NCBI GenBank assembly: GCA_019413245.1
Contig: DXNX01000026.1
Span: 1 to 22,028 of the forward strand
Length of the DNA stretch: 22,028 nucleotides
Source of the DNA: Oscillospiraceae bacterium
GTDB lineage: Bacteria > Bacillota > Clostridia > Oscillospirales > Ruminococcaceae
Direction: 5' to 3'
Shown here piece after piece: positions 15,062 to 22,016 of this stretch. Below the pieces are notes generated by a model. That model was given only the letters and a program-made list of their open reading frames with translations, was not told the DNA's origin and made no database searches. Position 1 is the first letter of the stretch. Each line of letters begins with the position of its first letter. Position numbers and translations under genes: made by a program.

Positions 15062-15090
15062 TTGACAGTCCTGCCCTTTTGCAGTATAGT
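15062..15090 (+). promoter_or_regulatory. Strong promoter of the transporter leader
   Basis: A perfect TTGACA (15062-15067), a 17-bp spacer and TATAGT (15085-15090). The predicted start is near 15097, more than 220 nt upstream of the transporter's start codon. Confidence 0.85.
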
Positions 15091-15159
15091 TATGCTTACT
15101 ATATGTTTTGTGTCAGGGGCATTTCAGTCCCGTTCCAACAGAAAGGAAATTCATTTTCT

Positions 15160-15213
15160 ATGAACGCCGACGGTGACGGTAATCCGCGACGAAAAATGAA
15201 TGATTGCGAATAG
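15160..15213 (+). CDS. Possible 17-residue leader peptide
   Basis: Reads MNADGDGNPRRKMNDCE and stop. AAAGGAA (15142-15148) sits 11 nt before the ATG, slightly long. The TAG (15211-15213) is 1 nt before the 5' arm of the terminator (from 15215), so a ribosome completing the peptide would cover that arm and hinder termination. The acidic N-terminal stretch followed by Pro-Arg-Arg-Lys recalls, in length and composition, the MgtL peptide upstream of E. coli mgtA, where acidic/proline runs destabilise ribosomes at low magnesium. That comparison is an inference. The frame is short enough to arise by chance. Confidence 0.35.
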   Translation: MNADGDGNPRRKMNDCE

Positions 15214-15214
15214 C

Positions 15215-15260
15215 AAAGGCAAAGCCTGTGCCCCTGTGGCACCGGGCTCTGCCTTTTTTT
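15215..15260 (+). terminator. Intrinsic terminator in the transporter leader
   Basis: A long stem: AAAGGCA (15215-15221) with TGCCTTT (15250-15256), GCCT (15224-15227) with GGGC (15244-15247), and GTGCC (15228-15232) with GGCAC (15238-15242). A run of seven T follows (15254-15260). It lies 65 nt before the transporter start on the same strand, so it must be read through, or bypassed by another promoter, for expression. Confidence 0.85.
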
Positions 15261-15325
15261 GCTGCACAAAATATAGCTATACCTTATAGATTGATTCTGA
15301 CTTAAATTGAAGGAGTGTTTCATCC

Positions 15326-16729
15326 GTGGAGAATCTTCCCGCCCAAATATTGCTGCAGGTGGTTTTCATCCTGCTCAATGCCTTTTTTGCCGGGTCTGAA
15401 ATTGCGTTTCTGTCCCTGTCCCCCATCAAGCTGTCCAAGCAGGCGGAGGACGGCGACAAAACCGCTGCTGCCCTGCTGAAAGCCGTGGAGAATCCCAACA
15501 GCTTCCTGTCCGGCATTCAGGTGGCCATCACCCTGTCCGGGTTCATGTCCGCCGCTTTCGGTACCGAGAACTTCTCGGGGTATCTGGACAATTTCCTGCT
15601 CAACACCATGGGCCTTCCCCTGCCCGCCGGCGTGGTCTCGGTCATTTCCACTGTGGTCGTCACCATCATCATTTCTTTCTTCTCCATCGCCTTCGGTGAG
15701 ATGGTCCCCAAGCGTGTGGCCATGCAGAAACCCATGATGTTTGCCGTGCCCGCCATCAAGGTACTGCGGGTGGTCAGCGTGGTATTTGCGCCCATGACGG
15801 CCCTGCTGGACCTGTGCACCAACGGTTCCCTGCGTCTGCTGGGCATGAAGACCGAAGCCGAGGACGGTGTGGCCAGTGAGGAAGACCTGCGCCTGATGGT
15901 GGAATCCAGCGGTGAGCAGGGCACCATCGACCAGGACGAGCAGGAATGGATCGAGAATGTGTTCGATTTCGGTGATACCACCGCCAGCAACGCCATGACC
16001 CCCGAACCGGATGTGACAGCCTTCTCCCTGGAGGACAGCAACGAGGAGATTATGGAAACCATCCGCAGCACCGGTCTGAGCCGTTACCCTGTCTATGAGG
16101 AAGACATCAACGACATCTGCGGCATCCTGAATGCCCGGGACTTCCTGCTGAACCTGCAGGAGAAAGAGCCACGCCCGCTGAAAGACCTGCTCCGTCCGGC
16201 CTACTTTGTGCCGGAAAGTGTCCACGCCGACCAGCTGTTCAAGGATATGCAGGCCCAGAAGCAGCATCTGGCCGTGGTGGTGGATGAGTACGGCGGCACC
16301 GCCGGCATCATCACCATTGAGGATCTGCTGGAAGAGATCGTGGGCGATATTTTCGACGAATTCGACCCTGCCGAGCCTCAGGACCTGACACAGGTGGGCG
16401 AAGGCGTCTGGCGGGTGGCCGGTTCCATGCGAGTGGAAGATTTCGCCGAGGAAGTGGACTTTGAGTTGCCGGAAGAGCGTGATTACGATACCGTGGCCGG
16501 CATGATCCTGAGCTGCCTGCCCAGCATTCCGGAAGACGGCACCACCCCCACCGTGAAAGTGTGCGGCCTGCAGTTTGACGTGCAGACCATCGAAGACCGG
16601 AAGATTCTGTGGGCCATCGTGCGCAAGCTCGTTCCCGAACCTTCCGCCGAAGAGGAAGAAGCCCGCCGCAAACGCCGCAAGCACAACCGGGAAGAGGAAG
16701 CCCGCGGCGGAGCCAGCGAAAACGAATAA
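15326..16729 (+). CDS. CNNM/HlyC-CorC family CBS-domain transporter (hemolysin-like)
   Basis: A 467-residue membrane protein. An N-terminal DUF21/CNNM domain (about 1-185) has about four hydrophobic segments and the conserved GEMVPK motif. A CBS-domain pair follows (about 205-330), with LSRYPVYEED and AVVVDEYGGTAGIITIEDLLEEIVG. The C-terminal CorC_HlyC domain comes next (about 345-435), and the end is a charged Lys/Arg/Glu-rich tail. Characterised relatives (CNNM, CorB, MpfA) export Mg2+ or related divalent ions, and the CBS pair binds ATP-Mg. The GTG at 15326 has AAGGAG (15310-15315) 10 nt upstream. It is monocistronic, bounded by the leader terminator and a bidirectional terminator. Metal specificity is inferred from the family. 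Confidence 0.92.
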   Translation: MENLPAQILLQVVFILLNAFFAGSEIAFLSLSPIKLSKQAEDGDKTAAALLKAVENPNSFLSGIQVAITLSGFMSAAFGTENFSGYLDNFLLNTMGLPLPAGVVSVISTVVVTIIISFFSIAFGEMVPKRVAMQKPMMFAVPAIKVLRVVSVVFAPMTALLDLCTNGSLRLLGMKTEAEDGVASEEDLRLMVESSGEQGTIDQDEQEWIENVFDFGDTTASNAMTPEPDVTAFSLEDSNEEIMETIRSTGLSRYPVYEEDINDICGILNARDFLLNLQEKEPRPLKDLLRPAYFVPESVHADQLFKDMQAQKQHLAVVVDEYGGTAGIITIEDLLEEIVGDIFDEFDPAEPQDLTQVGEGVWRVAGSMRVEDFAEEVDFELPEERDYDTVAGMILSCLPSIPEDGTTPTVKVCGLQFDVQTIEDRKILWAIVRKLVPEPSAEEEEARRKRRKHNREEEARGGASENE

Positions 16730-16746
16730 TCCACACCGCGAACCAA

Positions 16747-16784
16747 AAAAGACCGGAAAGGCTCTTATGCCCTTCCGGTCTTTT
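16747..16784. terminator. Bidirectional terminator between transporter and GH28-like gene
   Basis: AAAAGACCGGAA (16747-16758) pairs perfectly with TTCCGGTCTTTT (16773-16784), a 12-bp stem with A- and T-rich flanks on both sides. It serves both convergent genes. Confidence 0.92.
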
Positions 16785-16798
16785 CTCTTCTTAAGTAA

Positions 16799-18106
16799 TC
16801 AGACTTCTTCGGTGTCCTGCAGGAAGGCTTCGCCGCCGTACCAGGTGCGGATGGACTCGTCTGCCTCTACCCGCACATCTTCCCGGTGGATATCCTGCCC
16901 GTTGATGCAGGAGAATCCGTAGACCTTGCCGGGATGGATGCCCTCCCCGGCGCAGGGGCGCAGGTCCCATCCGCCCACCGGCCACTTGCTGGCTTTGCGC
17001 AGGCGAATCCGCAGACGGCGGAAGCTGATGTCCTGCAGCATGCCGGGCTTTTCCGCATACAGGAAAACGCCGTTCTCACTTTCACAGCTGATGTTCTCAA
17101 AATGGACGTTGCGGACCCGCCCCACCGTCGTACCTTCATGCCGGGGCAGCACCGTAATGGTGACAGGTTCGGATGTACCCCACCAAAGATCCGAAAATCG
17201 GTGGGTCCGGATATGAAGGTTGGAGAAGGTCACATCCTGGATATTGCCTTTGTCCCGCAGCTGCAGAGAGATGCCGCGGTTGGTGCCGGTAATGACACAG
17301 TTGCTGACCGAAATGCAGCGGAAGTCGGACTCGCTTTCGGTGCCGATCTTGATGGCGGCACTGGTGGACATCAGGGTGCAGTTGGTCACAACAATGTTTT
17401 CGCAGGGGCCCAGTTCGGTATATTTTTCGGTGTTTTTCAGCACGATGCAGTCATCAGCCGATTCGATGTGGCAGTTGCTGATACGCACATTGCGACAGTG
17501 ATCCGGGTCGATGCCGTCGCAGTTGACCATGCGGGTATTGTTCAGAATCCGGATTCCGTCGATCAGCACATCGCTGCAGCCCACCATGTGCACGGTCCAG
17601 AACGCGCTGCGGGTCAGGGTGACACCGGTCAGGGTCAGGTGGCTGACCTTATACAGCATCAGCAGCGGAATACGGGGATAGTATGTACCTTCGATATAAT
17701 CCTCGTACTGCTGAGCGTAGAAGTTTTCCTCCGAGCCGTCAATGGTGCCGAAACCGGTGATGCGGACGTTTTCCGCTTCCTGCGCCACCACAAAGCACTT
17801 GGGCGGCTCACCGTCATAATCGCAGTTGACGTAATACTGGACCTGCTCGGTCTTGGTGCCCCAGTCGGCACGGCGGGAGCAGAAAGCCTCCGGGTTGGCA
17901 CAGGCTTTGAGGACGGCCCCGGATTCCAGATACAGCTCCACATTGCTGCGCAGGAAAATGGTTCCCGAACTGTACACATGCCCGCCGGGCAGAATCACCC
18001 GCCCGCCGCCGTTGGCCGCACAGGCATCCAATGCTTTTTGAATAGCCGGCGCATCATTGGTGATGCCGTCTCCTTTTGCACCGTAATCCAAAACGATATA
18101 TTCCAC
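16799..18106 (-). CDS. Glycoside hydrolase family 28-like (pectin) enzyme, cytoplasmic
   Basis: A 435-residue right-handed beta-helix protein. The N-terminus has the typical GH28 start DYGAKGDGITNDAPAIQKAL, then GGGRVILPGG and SGTIFLRSNVELYLE. Motif I reads NCDGID (195-200, with Asp197) and motif II SADD (Asp218-Asp219). The usual GHG/SHG histidine motif is replaced by STSAAIKIGTES (247-258). The final RIK-type motif is RDK (284-286). The three acidic residues remain but the histidine does not, so this is a divergent subgroup whose substrate is unclear. There is no signal peptide, which suggests it acts on imported oligosaccharides. GTG 18104-18106 has AAGGAGG (complement of 18114-18120) 7 nt upstream. 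The TTG one codon earlier would be only 4 nt away. It follows kdgK, in keeping with galacturonate metabolism. Confidence 0.85.
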   Translation of the reverse strand: MEYIVLDYGAKGDGITNDAPAIQKALDACAANGGGRVILPGGHVYSSGTIFLRSNVELYLESGAVLKACANPEAFCSRRADWGTKTEQVQYYVNCDYDGEPPKCFVVAQEAENVRITGFGTIDGSEENFYAQQYEDYIEGTYYPRIPLLMLYKVSHLTLTGVTLTRSAFWTVHMVGCSDVLIDGIRILNNTRMVNCDGIDPDHCRNVRISNCHIESADDCIVLKNTEKYTELGPCENIVVTNCTLMSTSAAIKIGTESESDFRCISVSNCVITGTNRGISLQLRDKGNIQDVTFSNLHIRTHRFSDLWWGTSEPVTITVLPRHEGTTVGRVRNVHFENISCESENGVFLYAEKPGMLQDISFRRLRIRLRKASKWPVGGWDLRPCAGEGIHPGKVYGFSCINGQDIHREDVRVEADESIRTWYGGEAFLQDTEEV

Positions 18107-18126
18107 CAAAATTCCTCCTTTGGTTC

Positions 18127-18173
18127 AAAAAAATCCCCGTACCTAGCCTGTAAAATGCGGGATGGGCACGGGG
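18127..18173 (-). terminator. Intercistronic terminator between kdgK and the GH28-like gene
   Basis: On the minus strand CCCCGTGCC (complement of 18165-18173) pairs with GGTACGGGG (complement of 18135-18143), with one G-U pair and a 21-nt loop. A run of seven T (complement of 18127-18133) follows. It ends 7 nt before the GH28-like gene's ribosome site, leaving no room for a promoter after it. GH28-like expression thus seems to depend on readthrough or a promoter upstream. An 8-bp direct repeat GTCTCAGC lies at 18173-18180 and 18195-18202. Confidence 0.8.
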
Positions 18174-18197
18174 TCTCAGCACCGGACCGATACTGTC

Positions 18198-19286
18198 TCA
18201 GCGCTTGATGTCGTAACTCATATTCATCAGGTCGCGGATGCTCTGGGCATCGTCGGTGATGTTGGCGTCGCCATGGATGGTATGCTTGATGGCACTGGAT
18301 GCCACCGCAAAGTTGATCATATCCATGGGGCGATAATTGTGCATCATGGCATAGATCAGGCCGCTGGCGAAAGCATCGCCGCCGCCCACACGGTCCAGGA
18401 TATTGAAAGTGAAGAGCTTGCTCTCGAAGGTATGGCCTTCGTACCACATGAAGGCTTTCAGGCTGTTTTCCGAACCGGAATGGGCGTACCGCACATGGCG
18501 GGCCAGGCACTTGATGTTGGGATAGCGCTCAATGAAGTGCTGGAACACTTCGTCCTGCTGCTCATAGCTGGGCTGCAGGGGCACGCCGTCCTTCCAGTCG
18601 CCCTTGGAGTGGTCCTCCTCATCCTTCCACAGATGATAAGGCTCAATGCCAAACAGCACATCCACATAAGGCAGGCACTTTGTGCAGTAATCCCGGGCTT
18701 CCTCCCAGGACCACAGGCTGCTGCGGAAGTTGCCGTCAAAGCTGACGGTCAGGCCCTTCTTCTTGGCGGCTTCCAGGCAGCGCAGCACAAAGTAAGCGCA
18801 GTTGTCGCACAGGGCCGGCGTAATGCCGGACAGATGCAGCCAGTCGTAACCGTCCAGCAGTTCGTCCACATCCACCTTGGTCAGGTCGTACTCCGTAAAA
18901 GCGCTGTGTTTGCGGTCATAAGTGACCTTGCTGGGGCGGATACCGTAACCGGTTTCCAGATAATAAGTACCCAGGCGATGGGTGGGTGTTTCCTCCGGCG
19001 TGGAGAGGATCATGGGCGTGCAGTGTACATCGTTGGAACGCAGCCAGCGCACCGCGCTCTTACCCAGGGAGTTGTTGGGCACCACGCTGAAGAAGCTGCT
19101 GTCCACCCCCAGGTTGGCCAGAGCCAGCGCAATGTTGGCTTCACTGCCGCCATAGCTGGCCTCAAAGCCGGTAGCCATGCGGATTTTTTCATAGTTGGGC
19201 GGGGTCAGGCGGAGCATGACCTCACCGATGGTGATGAACTTAGCCGGGCTTTCATTCCCCACCAGCAGAGGATTATAATTTTCCAT
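18198..19286 (-). CDS. kdgK: 2-dehydro-3-deoxygluconokinase (PfkB family)
   Basis: Phosphorylates 2-keto-3-deoxygluconate to KDPG, the step that feeds hexuronates such as pectin-derived galacturonate into central metabolism through KDPG aldolase. The 362-residue protein has an N-terminal GEVMLRLTPP strand, YGGSEANIALALANLG (PfkB signature 1, about 45-60), VSFDGNFRSSLW (about 181-192) and the C-terminal DRVGGGDAFASGL (298-310) with the catalytic base Asp304. DRVGGGD is the form usual in KdgK. The length is slightly above the usual 330-345, due to the insertion around DEEDHSKGDWKDG (about 222-234). The ATG at 19284-19286 follows GAGGG (complement of 19293-19297) at 6 nt. It has its own promoter at 19343-19371. 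Confidence 0.9.
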   Translation of the reverse strand: MENYNPLLVGNESPAKFITIGEVMLRLTPPNYEKIRMATGFEASYGGSEANIALALANLGVDSSFFSVVPNNSLGKSAVRWLRSNDVHCTPMILSTPEETPTHRLGTYYLETGYGIRPSKVTYDRKHSAFTEYDLTKVDVDELLDGYDWLHLSGITPALCDNCAYFVLRCLEAAKKKGLTVSFDGNFRSSLWSWEEARDYCTKCLPYVDVLFGIEPYHLWKDEEDHSKGDWKDGVPLQPSYEQQDEVFQHFIERYPNIKCLARHVRYAHSGSENSLKAFMWYEGHTFESKLFTFNILDRVGGGDAFASGLIYAMMHNYRPMDMINFAVASSAIKHTIHGDANITDDAQSIRDLMNMSYDIKR

Positions 19287-19303
19287 AGCGTTCCCTCTCT
19301 TCC

Positions 19304-19330
19304 GCCGGCGCAGCGTGGGCCGGCTTTTTG
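19304..19330. repeat. GCCGGC hairpin in the kdgK leader, terminator-like on the plus strand
   Basis: GCCGGC (19304-19309) repeats at 19319-19324. As each copy is self-complementary, they form a 6-bp stem with a 9-nt loop. Plus-strand TTTTT follows directly, so it reads as a terminator in the plus direction, although no plus-strand gene ends there. On the minus strand it is a hairpin at the 5' end of the kdgK mRNA, close before its ribosome site. Confidence 0.5.
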
Positions 19331-19342
19331 CTTGTTACCTTC

Positions 19343-19371
19343 ATTGTATTCGATTTTCTCGGAGATTTCAA
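19343..19371 (-). promoter_or_regulatory. Promoter of kdgK
   Basis: The minus strand has TTGAAA (complement of 19366-19371), a 17-bp spacer and TACAAT (complement of 19343-19348). The start would be near 19336. Confidence 0.82.
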
Positions 19372-19449
19372 CGGAAATTTACGCCTGTTTCTGTAAAAAC
19401 CGTGCAATATGACCCAGCTTCGCCAAATTGTCAGCCGGGTGGTTTTTGC

Positions 19450-19478
19450 TTTACACAAGGCGAAAAAAAAGGTATAAT
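19450..19478 (+). promoter_or_regulatory. Promoter of the MBOAT operon
   Basis: TTTACA (19450-19455), a 17-bp spacer that includes a run of eight A, and a perfect TATAAT (19473-19478). Start near 19485, about 40 nt before the ATG. Confidence 0.85.
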
Positions 19479-19524
19479 GTTATGATAGTATGTCACTAAT
19501 TCAGTGGGAAAGGAGCCCCCTTTC

Positions 19525-21015
19525 ATGGGCTTGCAAACCATCCAGTATATGTTCTTCCTGGCCGTGGCGGCCGGGATTTATCTGCACCTGCCGCATCGTG
19601 CCCAGCCGGTATTTCTGCTGGCGGCGTCCTGGGTATTTTACGCCCTGGCATCCGAAGGCTATCTGGCCGTGACCCTGGCGGTGGGTGCTTTTTCTTATCT
19701 GTGCGGATGCGGCATTGCCTGGAAAGGCGGTGCCCACAAACGTGGGTTCGTCCGGTTGGGCGTGATCGGCAGCGTAGCCATCCTGGCTTTCTTCAAATAT
19801 TTCGGTTTTCTCAACACCGTACTGCCGCTGCCCTTCCGGGTGGCCATGCCTCTGGGCATCAGCTTCTACACCTTTGCGGCCATCTCCTACCTGATCGATG
19901 CAGGTCGTGGCGACTGCGAAGTGGAACGCAACCCGCTGTATTACTTTCTGTTCCTGACCTTCTTCGGTACTGTGACCCAGGGCCCCATCCCCCGGGCCGG
20001 GTCCCTGATTCCGCAGCTGCGGGCGGAGCACCGCTTTGACGCCGAGCGCACCGTGCGTGCATTGCGCCTGTATGCCCTGGGCCTGTTCAAGATGGTGGCC
20101 GTATCCGATGTGCTGGGCATGGTGGTGGACGAGGTGTTCGGCTCCTGGCAGAACTACGGCGGCCCCATGCTGATTCTGGCAGCGGTGTTCTACACATTCC
20201 AGCTGTACTTCAACTTCAGCGGTTATTCCGAACTAGCCCGGGCCACCGGCATGGTGCTGGGCCTGGAATTGCCCGAAAACTTCAAAACACCCTTCTTTGC
20301 CACCAACTTTTCCGGGTTCTGGAGCCGATGGCATATCAGCTTTTCTTCCTGGCTGCAGGACTACCTGTTCATGCCTCTGGCCTGGGCCGACACCGAGCGC
20401 CTGACCGGCGGCAAGCTGCGCCGTCTGCCCCCGGAAGTGTGTGTATTCATCGTTTTCTTTGTATCCGGCTTCTGGCATGGCAACACCCTGCCTTTTGTGG
20501 TATGGGGCCTGCTGCAGGCCCTGTACCGCGTAGGCGAAGAACTGCTGCACCGCCGCCTGGGCAAGCCTAAAAAGAAGGCGCCCGCCCGTGTTCTGTGGAG
20601 CAAGCGGGCCGGCGTGTTTGTACTGTGGACCCTGAGCACGGTGTTCTTCCGCATGGGGTCCGGCAACGGGTCGGTGGGTGCCTGCTTCGGGTATCTGGCC
20701 GGCATGGTCCAGGGCTTTGCTCCCGCCCGCTTTGCGCAGGAAGCCTACACCGCCGCGTACAATGGTTTCTACGCCAACAGCCTCATGGTGGCGGCGTACT
20801 ATGCCTTTGTGGTGGTGGTACTGGCGCTGGCCATCTTCCTGGATTACCGCCGTTGCTTCGGCTTCAAGAATAAGCCCGCCGAAGTGATGGTCGCTTCCAT
20901 CCCCGGCTGGCGGCGTCAGGTCCTGTACCTGGTGCTGGTCACCTTGATTCTGGTGGGGTACATCCTGCAGAACGGCGGCTTTGCGGCCGGTCTGGGCATG
21001 TATGCGGGGTACTGA
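19525..21015 (+). CDS. MBOAT-family O-acyltransferase (AlgI/DltB-like)
   Basis: A 496-residue polytopic membrane protein with about ten hydrophobic segments. It carries the MBOAT hallmarks: FKTPFFATNFSGFWSRWHISF (His270 region) and VSGFWHGNTLPFVVWG with the invariant His318. AlgI, PatA and DltB relatives move acyl groups, often acetyl, across the membrane to a cell-surface polymer with the help of an SGNH-type partner. Such a partner follows immediately here. The ATG at 19525 has AAAGGAG (19509-19515) at 9 nt; an in-frame GTG at 19504 lies before that site and is rejected. There is no DltA or DltC in view, so AlgI-like O-acetylation is favoured over D-alanylation (inference). Confidence 0.92.
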   Translation: MGLQTIQYMFFLAVAAGIYLHLPHRAQPVFLLAASWVFYALASEGYLAVTLAVGAFSYLCGCGIAWKGGAHKRGFVRLGVIGSVAILAFFKYFGFLNTVLPLPFRVAMPLGISFYTFAAISYLIDAGRGDCEVERNPLYYFLFLTFFGTVTQGPIPRAGSLIPQLRAEHRFDAERTVRALRLYALGLFKMVAVSDVLGMVVDEVFGSWQNYGGPMLILAAVFYTFQLYFNFSGYSELARATGMVLGLELPENFKTPFFATNFSGFWSRWHISFSSWLQDYLFMPLAWADTERLTGGKLRRLPPEVCVFIVFFVSGFWHGNTLPFVVWGLLQALYRVGEELLHRRLGKPKKKAPARVLWSKRAGVFVLWTLSTVFFRMGSGNGSVGACFGYLAGMVQGFAPARFAQEAYTAAYNGFYANSLMVAAYYAFVVVVLALAIFLDYRRCFGFKNKPAEVMVASIPGWRRQVLYLVLVTLILVGYILQNGGFAAGLGMYAGY

Positions 21016-21992
21016 TGATGATGAATAGAAAGGCGGGTGCCCACGGCATGCTGCATATTATCAAACGCCTGGCTCTGCTGCTGATTCCGGTATATCTGTG
21101 GCTGGCGTTTTTTGTGGCATTTGAACCGAACAATTATTTCGGCCTCAAGGCCGATACCGATTCCTCCCAGCCGGTGGCCCGGGTGCGGGCTTACCAGAAA
21201 GACCCCGGTGATCGGCTCATCATCGGTGACAGCCGTCTAGCCCACTTCGACATGGACCTGGTCAGCGAAGTTTCGGGGCAGGAATGGCAGAATCTGGCTT
21301 TCGGCGGGGCAAGCCTGCGGGAGAGCCTGGATCTGGCGGATTTTGTGCTGGATTCCGGCAATGAGGTGGACGCCATCCTGTTTGAGCTTTCCTTTTACAC
21401 CGTCAACGCCAACTATGACACCGACCGTTTTTCCACCCTGGAGGAGACCCTGAATAATCCCCTGGCCTACTGCCTGAACCTGGAATATAACGTCAACGCC
21501 CTGACCATGTTCATGAATATGGTGAACAACACCCCGGACAGCATCGAGTCCGGCGACTGGGGGCCGCCGGATTATTTTGACGCCGACGGCAATCCCATTC
21601 CCGTCCACCGCAAGCTGTACGAATATCCCGGCCTGATCGATGAGAAATGCCGCAGCTGGTCGGTGAACGAGGAAGAACTGGTGCGTCTGGGTGACCTGGC
21701 CCGCCGCTGCAGTGAAGAAGGCGTGGAACTGACCATCGTGCTGCCCCCCATGGCAGACCTGGTGCGCACCGAGGTGTGCGAGAAATACCACATCGACCAG
21801 CATATGCAGGAGGATGTGCTCCCCCTGCTGAATGATTGGAGCAATGATTACGGCTGTACCGTGCTAGACTACGAGTGGGGCGGCAGCTGCATCACCGATG
21901 ACGACACCCAGTTTTTTGACGGATTCCACCTGGACGAAAAGTACGGCCTGCCGGACTGGACCCGGCAGCTGTTCACCGAGATGGGCGCCTGA
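21015..21992 (+). CDS. SGNH-hydrolase-like / DltD-AlgJ-type partner of the MBOAT protein
   Basis: A 325-residue protein with one N-terminal membrane segment (about 16-38) and an extracytoplasmic domain. It has LIIGDSRLAHFD (GDSR 71-74, candidate nucleophile Ser73), an NLAFGGASLRES block with conserved glycine/asparagine, and DGFHLDEKYG near the end (Asp302, His305), which together fit the SGNH Ser-Asp-His arrangement. Such proteins complete transfer of the acyl group to the polymer. The first ATG overlaps the MBOAT stop by 1 nt (TGATG). ATGs at 21018 and 21021 adjoin it, and a later ATG at 21048 preceded by AAAGGCGGG would give a shorter N-terminus just before the membrane segment, so the exact start is uncertain. 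Confidence 0.85.
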   Translation: MMMNRKAGAHGMLHIIKRLALLLIPVYLWLAFFVAFEPNNYFGLKADTDSSQPVARVRAYQKDPGDRLIIGDSRLAHFDMDLVSEVSGQEWQNLAFGGASLRESLDLADFVLDSGNEVDAILFELSFYTVNANYDTDRFSTLEETLNNPLAYCLNLEYNVNALTMFMNMVNNTPDSIESGDWGPPDYFDADGNPIPVHRKLYEYPGLIDEKCRSWSVNEEELVRLGDLARRCSEEGVELTIVLPPMADLVRTEVCEKYHIDQHMQEDVLPLLNDWSNDYGCTVLDYEWGGSCITDDDTQFFDGFHLDEKYGLPDWTRQLFTEMGA

Positions 21993-22016
21993 TGCGCCCG
22001 GTAAGGAAGCAAACCT

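Larger units (their letters stand above)
15097..15260 (+). ncRNA. Structured attenuator-type leader RNA upstream of CNNM/CorC-like transporter
   Basis: This leader of about 164 nt runs from a near-consensus promoter to an intrinsic terminator that lies before the transporter gene. Three elements are directly visible. CAGGGGCA (15114-15121) is the exact complement of TGCCCCTG (15229-15236) within the terminator hairpin, so pairing between them would prevent the terminator forming. ATTCATTTT (15149-15157) pairs with AAAATGAAT (15193-15201). A short reading frame with a ribosome site (15160-15213) ends 1 nt before the terminator stem. This fits transcription attenuation of the downstream gene. 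It does not match the M-box or yybP-ykoY consensus as I know them. An alternative is an independent small RNA, with the transporter driven by an unseen second promoter. Confidence 0.55.

Noticed and set aside
15097..15260. Known Mg2+ or Mn2+ riboswitch (M-box or yybP-ykoY)
   Set aside because: The conserved internal-loop words I know for these classes are absent. Only a covariance search could settle it.
15261..15325. Second promoter between the leader terminator and the transporter
   Set aside because: Several TATA-like words exist (15272-15290), but none has a -35 at 16-18 bp. A weak or extended promoter cannot be fully excluded.
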